Of a stretch of 64,000 nucleotides of DNA, positions 25,360-32,884 are shown in pieces. The DNA is from Actinoallomurus bryophytorum. Lineage in GTDB: Bacteria > Actinomycetota > Actinomycetes > Streptosporangiales > Streptosporangiaceae. A program made the position numbers and the translations under genes. The notes beneath the pieces were generated by a model, which made no database searches, was not told the DNA's origin, and was given only the letters and a program-made list of their open reading frames with translations. The DNA lies in the NCBI RefSeq assembly GCF_006716425.1, contig NZ_VFOZ01000001.1:5766001-5830000 (forward strand), written 5' to 3'. Positions within the stretch are counted from its first letter, which is position 1. Each line of letters begins with the position of its first letter.

Positions 25360-26308
25360 TGTTCTGTCCCGTGAGGTTGGGGATGCGGCTGGCGGGTGGT
25401 TGGCCTTTCAGTGCGGTGTGTCCGCGGTGGTGGTTGTAGGCGTGCAGCCAGTCGGGGAAGGCTTGGCGTCGTTCGGTCTCTGATCGGTAGGGGCGGGCGT
25501 AGGCCCATTCCTCCAGCAGGGTGCGGTTGAGGCGTTCGACCTTGCCGTTGGTCTGGGGCCGGTAGGGGCGGGTGCGTTTGTGGACGATGCCGGCGGTGGC
25601 CAGGACGTCGCGCCAGGGGTGGGATTTGTAGCAGGCGCCGTTGTCGGTCAGGACGCGTTGGACGGTGATGCCGCAGGAGGTGAAGAAGGCCTGGGCGCGG
25701 GTCCAGAACGCGGCGGCGGTGTGTTTCTTCTCGTCGGTGAGGATTTCGCTGTAGGCCAGGCGGGAGTGGTCATCGACGGCGGTATGGATGTAGCTGTACC
25801 CGGCGCCGGAGCGGGTCTTACGCCCCGCCTGGCGGCCTAGGGTCTTGTGTCCGCCGCCGTCGGGGATGTTGCCGAGTTTCTTGATGTCGACGTGGACCAG
25901 GTCGCCCGGTGCTTGGTGTTCGTAGCGGCGGATCACCCGGCCGGTCGCCCGGTCGGTCCAGGCCAGCCGGTTGAGCCGGTAGCGCACCAGGACCCGGTGC
26001 ACAGTGGCCGGGTTCAGATGCAGCAGGCCGGCGATCCGCGCCGGTCCCCACCGCCGCGCCACCCGGACCTTGATGATCCGCCGCTCGGTCCGGGTCGGGG
26101 TACGCCGTGGGCTGGTGTGTGGGCGGCTGGAACGGTCGGCCATCCCGGCCTCACCGTGGGTGCGGTAGCGGCTTGCCCACCGCTGGGCGGTCGTGACCGA
26201 GACCTGGAAGCGTTCAGCGGCCCGCCGTAGCGGCCAGCCGTCCTCCACGACACAGCGGGCCAGGCGAAGGCGTCCGGTCTCACTCAGGGGTGCGTTACGG
26301 TGCGGCAT
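25355..26308 (-). CDS. IS481-family transposase
   Basis: A 317-residue DDE transposase. The N-terminal helix-turn-helix region is CVVEDGWPLRRAAERFQVSVTTAQRWASRYR, followed by the rve integrase core. Likely catalytic acids are Asp in DLVHVDIKKLG, Asp in RVLTDNGACYKS, and Glu in TNGKVERLNRTLLEEW. It has no own stop inside the element: the last codon and the TAG come from the target duplication. The frame is intact, so it may still be active. ATG at 26308 opens MPHRNAPLSETGRLRLA. Confidence 0.93.
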   Translation of the reverse strand: MPHRNAPLSETGRLRLARCVVEDGWPLRRAAERFQVSVTTAQRWASRYRTHGEAGMADRSSRPHTSPRRTPTRTERRIIKVRVARRWGPARIAGLLHLNPATVHRVLVRYRLNRLAWTDRATGRVIRRYEHQAPGDLVHVDIKKLGNIPDGGGHKTLGRQAGRKTRSGAGYSYIHTAVDDHSRLAYSEILTDEKKHTAAAFWTRAQAFFTSCGITVQRVLTDNGACYKSHPWRDVLATAGIVHKRTRPYRPQTNGKVERLNRTLLEEWAYARPYRSETERRQAFPDWLHAYNHHRGHTALKGQPPASRIPNLTGQNT

Positions 26309-26423
26309 GAGGGCCTTTCTGGTCGCCGGTGCAGATGTCGCAATCCACACCGAGCCAGAAGGCCCTCACCTATTTCAAGATCATCGCACCGTGTCGCCGT
26401 CACCAACCTCCGTGGTCAGTACA
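25360..26423 (-). mobile_element. IS481-family insertion sequence, 1064 bp
   Basis: Imperfect 20-bp terminal inverted repeats (25360-25379 and 26404-26423, 15 of 20 identical, both starting TGT) are flanked by ACTAGG at 25354-25359 and 26424-26429. The target fits NCTAGN, known for IS481. A single intact transposase fills the element. The insertion point is the stop codon of the inositol monophosphatase gene. Confidence 0.92.
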
Positions 26424-26429
26424 ACTAGG
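26424..26429. repeat. Target-site duplication of IS481, right copy (ACTAGG)
   Basis: It matches 25354-25359 exactly, and composite repeat copy A starts a few bases beyond. Confidence 0.85.
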
Positions 26430-26433
26430 GCCT

Positions 26434-26628
26434 GTCTCAAGTCTTGCTGTTGCCGTGTGGCGCCGCTTGGGCGGGCGCCTGGGCGAGGTTATCCACAGAA
26501 CCCCGCTCTACTTTCGCCCGCTGCCGTCCTGGCTGGACAATGTGAGTGGGATGGCACCCCCGGGTGGGTGGGCTCCAGGTGGGCGGCGCCCAAGACGGGC
26601 GGCCCCCAAGACGGGGGGCTCCAGGCCG
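26434..26628. repeat. Composite dispersed repeat, copy A
   Basis: The core at 26488-26554 is 62 of 67 bases identical to 56041-56107. Weaker similarity extends about 55 bp to the left. To the right are about four degenerate copies of the 16-bp unit that forms a clean array at 57455-57644. The core begins with ttatccaca, a perfect DnaA-box sequence. No supported gene lies in 26430-26761. Confidence 0.75.
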
Positions 26629-26761
26629 AGGGCTTCGAGAGAGCCTTGAACGGCCCGAACGTATGAACGCGACGGCCCCGCACCGGTATCCGGTGCGGGG
26701 CCGCTCACAAGTCTGGCTCGGCCGTGATTCGCTTAACCGTCAGGTGTCCCGTGCGGCGCCC

Positions 26762-26932
26762 TCAGGCGCAGCGCGGAACGTCGATGCCGTGGCTCGCCGC
26801 CGTCCGGCGCAGATCATCGATCTCGGCACGCTGGGCCTCGACCAAAAGATCATCACCGGTGTCGTGGGCCACCCGAAGCGACTCGTACGCGTCGGTCAGA
26901 CGCTGGTGGATCGTCGTCGTCAACTCGCCCAC
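26762..26932 (-). CDS. Small conserved-looking hypothetical protein
   Basis: A 56-residue acidic, helical protein (MGELTTTIHQRLTDAYESLR, then VEAQRAEIDDLRRTAASHGI). GTG at 26932 is chosen because GAAGGAG lies 5-6 nt upstream; a TTG six codons earlier is an alternative but overlaps the ribosome site. Composition and a strong ribosome site support a real gene. Function unknown. It is divergent from the two-component system. Confidence 0.6.
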   Translation of the reverse strand: MGELTTTIHQRLTDAYESLRVAHDTGDDLLVEAQRAEIDDLRRTAASHGIDVPRCA

Positions 26933-27090
26933 ACGGTCTCCTTCCTCCAAGAGGTGAAGTGCGGTCTACCCATGGCATGGTCGCCGCTAAACCTGCGAAT
27001 ACCCTGGACAGGCTTATCGGACACTTACGTCCGGTGTGACATAACTGATAGCGCCGGTCCAGCGCGCGGCTTTCCAGGGGGTGGATACAG

Positions 27091-27744
27091 GTGAGGGTCC
27101 TGGTCGTCGAGGATGAGCGCGTGCTCGCGGACACCATCGCCACCGGGCTACGGCGCGAGGCGATGGCCGTCGACGTCGCGTACGACGGCGCCGCCGCGCT
27201 GGAGCGGACCAGCGTCAACGACTACGACGTGGTCGTGCTCGACCGTGACCTGCCGCGGGTGCACGGGGACGAGGTGTGCCGGCGGCTCGTCGCCGACGGC
27301 ACCGCCGCACGTGTCCTCATGCTCACCGCGGCGGGCGAGCTCGACGACAAGGTCGAGGGTCTGTCCATCGGGGCCGATGACTATCTCGCCAAGCCGTTCG
27401 CCTTCGCCGAGCTGATCGCCCGGATCCGTGCTCTCGGCCGCCGGTCCGCCCCGCCGCTGCCTCCCGTGCTCGAACGCTCGGGCGTGCGCCTCGATCCCGC
27501 TCGCCGGGTCGTCACCCGGGGTGGCACGCCGGTGGAGCTGACGCCGAAGGAGTTCGCCGTCCTGGAGGTGCTGATGCGCGGGCAGGGCACCGTGGTCAGC
27601 GCCGAGCACCTTCTGGAGAAGGCATGGGACGAGAACATCGACCCGTTCACCAACGTGGTACGGGTGACGATGATGACGCTTCGTAAGAAGCTCGGTGAGC
27701 CGCAGGTCATCGAGACCGTGCCCGGCGCGGGATACCGGCTTTGA
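27091..27744 (+). CDS. OmpR-family response regulator
   Basis: A 217-residue DNA-binding regulator. The receiver domain has acidic VEDE, a phospho-acceptor Asp in VVVLDRDLPRVHGDE, and Lys in YLAKPFAFAEL. The C-terminal winged helix contains VELTPKEFAVLEVLMRGQG and the recognition segment NVVRVTMMTLRKKLGEP. GTG start at 27091. The stop overlaps the TTG start of the kinase gene (TTGA), so the two are translationally coupled. Confidence 0.93.
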   Translation: MRVLVVEDERVLADTIATGLRREAMAVDVAYDGAAALERTSVNDYDVVVLDRDLPRVHGDEVCRRLVADGTAARVLMLTAAGELDDKVEGLSIGADDYLAKPFAFAELIARIRALGRRSAPPLPPVLERSGVRLDPARRVVTRGGTPVELTPKEFAVLEVLMRGQGTVVSAEHLLEKAWDENIDPFTNVVRVTMMTLRKKLGEPQVIETVPGAGYRL

Positions 27745-28871
27745 GCCCCTCGCCGGGCGACGTGACCCGCCGTATGACGGTGCGGCTGCGGCTGACGCTG
27801 CTCTACGGCGGGCTGTTCTTCGCCGCGGGGTTCCTGCTGCTGACGGTCGCGTACGTCCTGGTGACGAACATCCTGGAGGGCCTGCCGTTCGAGGTCCGCA
27901 CCAACGACCCGTTCGGCATCACCCAGCAGGAGCAGCAGGCGGTCCGTCAGGGCTTCATCGACAACGCGCAGCACCGGCTCATCACGCAGTCCGCGTTCGC
28001 GCTGGTCGGCGTCGGGCTGATCGCGCTCGCGCTCGGATGGTTCGTGGCCGACCGGGCGCTCGCCCCGCTGCAGAAGGTCACCGCGACGGCGCGCAAGCTG
28101 TCGGAGAGCACCCTGCACGAGCGCATCGCCCTGCAGGGACCCGAAGACGAGATCAAGGAGCTCGCCGACACCTTCGACGCGATGCTGGAGCGCCTCAACG
28201 AGGCGTTCGACGCCCAGCGGCGTTTCGTCGGCAACGCCTCCCATGAGCTGCGCACCCCGCTGGCGATCAACCGCACCCTGCTCGAGGTGGCGCTCACCGA
28301 TCCCGAGGCGTCCGACGACCTGCGTACGGTCGGGCGCACACTGCTCGCCAACAACGCACGGCACGAGCGGCTGATCGAGGGCCTGCTCCTGCTGGCGCGT
28401 AGCGAGCGGGAGCTGACCACGCGTACGCCGGTCGACCTGAGCGAGGTCGCCACGATCGTGCTCAAGACGGCCGTCCGCGAGGACCGGCCGGACATCGAGA
28501 TCACCACCGAGCTCACGTCCGGTCCCACGACGGGCGACCCGGTCCTGCTGGAGCACCTGGTCTCGAACCTCATCGACAACGCGGTCCGGTACAACGTCGA
28601 CGACGGCACGGTCGTCGTGCGCACCGGCGTCCTGGACGGATGGGCCACGTGCCAGGTGGAGAACACCGGCCCTGTGGTGCCCGCCTACGAGGTGCAGAAC
28701 CTCTTCGAGCCGTTCCGGCGGCTCAACACCGAACGCATCGACTCGGCCAAGGGCGCCGGTCTCGGATTGTCGATCGTGCGGTCGGTGGCCGCCGCGCACG
28801 GCGGGACAGTGGTGGCGACCCCGCGCGAGGGCGGTGGCCTGATCGTGACCGTACGCCTGCCGAAGTCCTGA
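27741..28871 (+). CDS. Sensor histidine kinase
   Basis: A 376-residue membrane kinase with two helices (about 18-38 and 80-100) enclosing a short extracytoplasmic loop of about 40 residues. It has HAMP, a HisKA domain with the phospho-acceptor His in FVGNASHELRTPLA, and an HATPase with N-box NLIDNAVRYN and G-boxes (AKGAGLGLSIV). The small sensor loop fits CutS/VanS-like kinases that sense envelope stress or drugs directly in the membrane. The TTG at 27741 overlaps the regulator stop; GTG or ATG codons 8-12 residues later are alternatives. Confidence 0.92.
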   Translation: MSPSPGDVTRRMTVRLRLTLLYGGLFFAAGFLLLTVAYVLVTNILEGLPFEVRTNDPFGITQQEQQAVRQGFIDNAQHRLITQSAFALVGVGLIALALGWFVADRALAPLQKVTATARKLSESTLHERIALQGPEDEIKELADTFDAMLERLNEAFDAQRRFVGNASHELRTPLAINRTLLEVALTDPEASDDLRTVGRTLLANNARHERLIEGLLLLARSERELTTRTPVDLSEVATIVLKTAVREDRPDIEITTELTSGPTTGDPVLLEHLVSNLIDNAVRYNVDDGTVVVRTGVLDGWATCQVENTGPVVPAYEVQNLFEPFRRLNTERIDSAKGAGLGLSIVRSVAAAHGGTVVATPREGGGLIVTVRLPKS

Positions 28872-28877
28872 GACCGC

Positions 28878-28917
28878 GTGACCGCGTGACGCCCCCCGAG
28901 TGGCGCCACGCGGTCAC
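28878..28917. terminator. Bidirectional terminator between kinase and chitinase genes
   Basis: 11-bp perfect arms (28878-28888 with 28907-28917), extended inward by a further four pairs after a mismatch, lie between convergent genes. Confidence 0.7.
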
Positions 28918-28934
28918 GGCTTTCCCGGCGTCGG

Positions 28935-29927
28935 TCAGCCGGTGTACGGGGCGAAGATCTTCGAGAACTCGTACGGCTGCTGGGGGATGTTGGTGCACTG
29001 ATAGAGCGCGCCGTTGCAGGCGTTGCGGTCCCGGGTCGTCTCCCAGAAGCCCAGCCCGCCGACGTGGTGCTGCTTGGCGAAGGCGACGAGCTGGCGCGCG
29101 TCGTCCTGGTTGTAGGTGCTGCCGTCGTCGTTCTTGCCGAGCATCGGGGTGACCCCGACCATCGACCAGAGCTGCGCGTCGGACAGGCCGGTGTAGATCG
29201 CCTTGAGCTGGTCGTGGGTGGCCTGTGCGGCCTTCGTCGCCGCGTCGCCGTCGTCGGTGCCGCTGCGGTAGTAGTCCATGGCCATGACGTTGACGGCGTC
29301 GAGGGCGGCGCCGGCGTTCTTGGCCGCCTTCACGACGTTCAGGCCGTTGGCGTCCAGTCCTTCGGGCAGGACCGGCAGGGTGAGGGAGATCTTGAGGTTG
29401 GGGTGCGTCTGCTTCAGGTGCGCAAGTGCCTGGGAGCGCCGGTTGATCGAGGCGGTGTCGGCCACCGCGGCGCCCTCGATGTCGAAGTCGGCGTAGTTGG
29501 CGCCGTAGGCGTCCACGACCGCGGCGTACTCGGTGTAGAGCTGGTTCACGTCGGTGCACGCCTGGGCGAGGTCGATGCCGGACGCGCCGCCGAAGGAGAT
29601 CTTCACGTCGCCTCCGGCCGCGCGGAGCTTGGTGATCTCATCCTTCTGCCAGGCCGTACGCGGGTCGTAGGCGTTGAACCAGCTGGCCTTGCAGCCGACG
29701 CTCGTGACGAACCCCAGGGTGAACCCCTTGATCCCCGAGGCCTGGGACAGCTGGCTGAGGACCGGCGTCGGCCAGGCGCCCATGTCGACGTACGGCGAGA
29801 CATGCGGCCAGTTGGCGGCGGCCGCGGGCTGGGCGATCTCAGCGGTGGCGGGGGAGGTCAGCGCCGAGCCGAGCAGCAGACCGGCCGGCAGTGCCATCGC
29901 GGCGAACTTGGTGAACAGGCGTCTCAC
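28935..29927 (-). CDS. Secreted GH18 chitinase
   Basis: A 330-residue extracellular glycosidase with signal peptide (MRRLFTKFAAMALPAGLLLG, cut near SPATAEI). The TIM barrel carries the GH18 catalytic DxxDxDxE-type motif as ANYADFDIEGAAV, with the substrate-side VMAMDYYRSG and MVGVTPMLGKND. There is no carbohydrate-binding module. It resembles actinomycete chitinases of the compact, possibly chitooligosaccharide-releasing type. GTG at 29927 follows AGGAG. A palindromic operator lies 50 bp upstream. Confidence 0.92.
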   Translation of the reverse strand: MRRLFTKFAAMALPAGLLLGSALTSPATAEIAQPAAAANWPHVSPYVDMGAWPTPVLSQLSQASGIKGFTLGFVTSVGCKASWFNAYDPRTAWQKDEITKLRAAGGDVKISFGGASGIDLAQACTDVNQLYTEYAAVVDAYGANYADFDIEGAAVADTASINRRSQALAHLKQTHPNLKISLTLPVLPEGLDANGLNVVKAAKNAGAALDAVNVMAMDYYRSGTDDGDAATKAAQATHDQLKAIYTGLSDAQLWSMVGVTPMLGKNDDGSTYNQDDARQLVAFAKQHHVGGLGFWETTRDRNACNGALYQCTNIPQQPYEFSKIFAPYTG

Positions 29928-29977
29928 GTCACGCTCCTGGCGGGGAGAGGAAGGACGGATTGGCCCCCGAGTAAAGC

Positions 29978-29998
29978 TAATAGGAAGCTTTCCTATTA
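29978..29998. promoter_or_regulatory. Palindromic operator upstream of the chitinase gene
   Basis: taataggaa-gct-ttcctatta is a perfect 9-bp inverted repeat in an otherwise GC-rich promoter, 50 bp before the chitinase start, and a likely repressor site for polysaccharide induction. Confidence 0.65.
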
Positions 29999-30076
29999 AT
30001 TTCTATCGCGTCCTGACGGCGTGAGTCAAGACCCGTTGCCGCCGTGGCGTCACGGGCCGGTCACCAGGAGGTACGG

Positions 30077-32866
30077 CTACTTTCTCGCCGTCGTCGTCAG
30101 CACCGGGTAGCCGATGTAGTCCATCCCGACGCCGACGAACTTCTTCAGGTCCGCGACCCGGTACTGCGTGTGGGAGTACAGGGGGATGAGCGCCATGTCA
30201 TCGAGCGCGATCTTCTCCGCGCCCTGGAGCTGCTTGGTGCGCTGCGCCGGGTCGGTGGTCGAACGCGCGGCCTTCAGCGCGTTGTCGAAGGCCGGGCTGC
30301 TGTAACGCGCGTAGTTGCTGCCGCCCACCGACCCGTCGTTCTGGCGCTGGATCGAGTCGCTGCTCAGCAGCGAGTCCATGAAGTTCTCCGGAGACGGGTA
30401 GTCGGCGATCCAGGAGAACGGGTAGAGGCCCTCGGCCTTGGCGCCCGCCTCGTCCTGGTAGAACTTGTCCAGCGGCAGCTTCCTGAGCTCGACGCTCCAG
30501 CCGAGCACCGACTGGAGCTGCTGCTGGACCACGTTGGCGAGCTGGGTGTAGGAGCTGGAGTCGCCCAGCGACAGCGTCACCTTCGACCCCGGGCCGAGGC
30601 CCGCCTGCTGCGCCATGGACTTCGCCTTGGCCACGTCCTGGGTGCACGCGGCGCAGCCACCCACCAGCGCCCCCGGGATGGCCGGGGGCACCAGGGAACT
30701 GGCCGGGGAGTACACCCCCTGGTAGGCCGACGTGATGATGGCCTTGCGGTCCAGCGCGTACGACACCGCCAGACGCGCCTCCTTGGTCTTCATCACGCCC
30801 TTGTCGTCGATCGGCAGCAGGAAGGTCATGCCGCCGATGGGGCCCTTGATCAGATCACCGTCACCGGAGTGCTGGGCGAGGGCGGCCGGGATGGAGCCCG
30901 ACTGCAGCTCCGCCCAGTCGTACTGGCCCGCGTCGAAGCCGGACAGCGCGGAGCTCAGGTCCGTGACGAACGACGCCTCGACCGTGTCGAGCTTGGGCTT
31001 GGCGAAGGCGTAGGAGTCGTTGCGGACCAGGGTGAGATGCGTTCCCTTGCTGTACCCGCTGACCTTGAACGGGCCGTTGCCGATCGGCAGCTTGTCGTAG
31101 GAGGCGTTCGAGGCGTCTCCGGCCGTCGTGGGCATCGGGACGAACACCGGTGCGCCCACGCGGTTGCGGAAGTCACAGTCGGGCCGGGTGAGCGTCACCT
31201 GGAGCACGTCGCCGTTCGCCGTGACGCCCGACATCGTCTGCGCCGAGCCCGAGACCACGTCGCCGTAGCCCTTGATGTCGTTCATCAGGTAGCCCTCGCC
31301 ACCCGTCTTGTTCTTCACGGTGCGGTTCCAGCTCCGCGCGAACGCGGCGGCGTCGACCGGCTCGCCGTTGCTGAACTTCGTGCCCGCCCGGATGGTGAAC
31401 CGCCACTGCGTACACGCCGGGTCCGAGGTCGCCTGGGTGGCGAGGGCGGGCGTGACCGAGCCGTCCGGCTTGACCTGGCTCAGCCCGGTGAAGAGGTTCT
31501 CGACGACGAAGAAGTCGGCCACGGTCAGGGCGTTGGACGGGTCGATGGACTCCGGCGCCGTCATCGCCATGCGGAACGTGCCACCCGCCACGCCGACCGG
31601 CGGCTTGGGGGTCGGCTTGTCCGTGTGCCCGCCGGCCAGCTTCACGGCGGCGACCGCCCCGGCCGCGATGAGCAGCACCATCGCCGCGGTGGTGGTGATC
31701 AGCACGCCCGGACGGACCCCGCGGCGCGGGCGGTACGGGCCCGCGGTGTAGTTCTTCGTCATCAGGCCGGGGGGCGGCGTGTCGGACCCGGGTGGATGGT
31801 GACCCGGAGCCGGGGTGTCCGCGCCCTGGCGGTACGAGCCGGGCGGGGGCGTGTCGTGGCCGCTCTGGTACGGAGGCGGTGTGTCGTGGCCGGTGGGATA
31901 CGCGCCTTGGGGATAGGGGTCGCCGGAGCCCCACGGGCCGCTCGGCGGCGTCCACACCGGCGGGCCCGTGTCCTGCCCGGCCGCCTGCGCGCCCTGGTTC
32001 AGCACCTCGGTGGACGGTGCGGGCCGCGCGCCCGGCCGTACGCCCGGCAGCGCGACGCCCTCGTTGGTGAGCAGCCGGAGGAGGACCTGCTGGGCGGTCG
32101 GCCGCTGCCGCGGGTCCTTGGCCAGGCAGGCCAGGACGATCTCGCGCAGGGGACCCATGAGCATGCCGAGCGACGGCTGGTGGTTCACGATGCGGTTCAT
32201 CACGGCCGGGATGGAGTCCTGGCCGAACGGCGGGCTGGCCGTCGCCGCGTACACGATCGTGCAGGCCCAGGCGAAGACGTCGGCGGGTGGGCCGGCGACC
32301 TGCCCGGAGATCTGCTCGGGCGACATGTACGACGGCGTGCCCACCGTCGTGCTCGTTATCGTCCCGCTGGTGTCGAGGGCGCGCGCGATGCCGAAGTCGA
32401 TCACACGCGGGCCGTCGGCGGCGAGCAGGACGTTCGTGGGCTTGAAGTCGCGGTGGACGATGCCGGCCTCGTGGATCGCGGTGAGCGCGGTCACGGTGCC
32501 GATGGCCAGGCGCTGCAGCACGCCGCCCGTACGCGGGCCCTGCGTGTCCACGACCTCGCGCAGCGAGGGACCCTCGATGTACTCGCTCACCAGGTAGGGC
32601 GTGTCGCCCTCCACGTCGGCGTCGAGGATCCGGGCCGTACAGAACGGCGCGACCCGTTTGGCGCTCGCGAGCTCCCCGGCGAACCGGGCGCGTGCCTTGG
32701 TGTCACCGCTGAACTGCGCGTGCAGGAGCTTGACGGCCACCGGCTCGCCGTCCGGGTCCTCGCCGAGGTAGACGACTCCCTGGCCGCCCTCCCCGAGACG
32801 CCCGGTCAGGCGGTAGGAGCCGAGCCGCTCAGGGTCGTTGGCCCGGAGAGGAGTGGTCTCCGGCAT
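30077..32866 (-). CDS. Receptor Ser/Thr protein kinase fused to an oligopeptide-binding (SBP family 5) domain
   Basis: 929 residues. The kinase domain (about 18-275) has glycine loop GRLGEGGQGVVYLG, Lys46, catalytic HRDFKPTN (Asp140) and DFG Asp157. A Pro/Gly/His-rich linker of about 100 residues follows, then one membrane helix (ITTTAAMVLLIAAGAVAAVK). A complete extracellular solute-binding domain of about 500 residues starts GGTFRMAMTAPESIDPSNAL and has FTIRAGTKFSNGEPVDAAAF, the SBP_bac_5 hallmark. The layout suggests a receptor that senses a peptide or similar ligand and signals by phosphorylation. It lies 18 bp downstream of a second kinase gene. Confidence 0.92.
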   Translation of the reverse strand: MPETTPLRANDPERLGSYRLTGRLGEGGQGVVYLGEDPDGEPVAVKLLHAQFSGDTKARARFAGELASAKRVAPFCTARILDADVEGDTPYLVSEYIEGPSLREVVDTQGPRTGGVLQRLAIGTVTALTAIHEAGIVHRDFKPTNVLLAADGPRVIDFGIARALDTSGTITSTTVGTPSYMSPEQISGQVAGPPADVFAWACTIVYAATASPPFGQDSIPAVMNRIVNHQPSLGMLMGPLREIVLACLAKDPRQRPTAQQVLLRLLTNEGVALPGVRPGARPAPSTEVLNQGAQAAGQDTGPPVWTPPSGPWGSGDPYPQGAYPTGHDTPPPYQSGHDTPPPGSYRQGADTPAPGHHPPGSDTPPPGLMTKNYTAGPYRPRRGVRPGVLITTTAAMVLLIAAGAVAAVKLAGGHTDKPTPKPPVGVAGGTFRMAMTAPESIDPSNALTVADFFVVENLFTGLSQVKPDGSVTPALATQATSDPACTQWRFTIRAGTKFSNGEPVDAAAFARSWNRTVKNKTGGEGYLMNDIKGYGDVVSGSAQTMSGVTANGDVLQVTLTRPDCDFRNRVGAPVFVPMPTTAGDASNASYDKLPIGNGPFKVSGYSKGTHLTLVRNDSYAFAKPKLDTVEASFVTDLSSALSGFDAGQYDWAELQSGSIPAALAQHSGDGDLIKGPIGGMTFLLPIDDKGVMKTKEARLAVSYALDRKAIITSAYQGVYSPASSLVPPAIPGALVGGCAACTQDVAKAKSMAQQAGLGPGSKVTLSLGDSSSYTQLANVVQQQLQSVLGWSVELRKLPLDKFYQDEAGAKAEGLYPFSWIADYPSPENFMDSLLSSDSIQRQNDGSVGGSNYARYSSPAFDNALKAARSTTDPAQRTKQLQGAEKIALDDMALIPLYSHTQYRVADLKKFVGVGMDYIGYPVLTTTARK

Positions 32867-32884
32867 GGGTGTGCCTCCCAGCGG

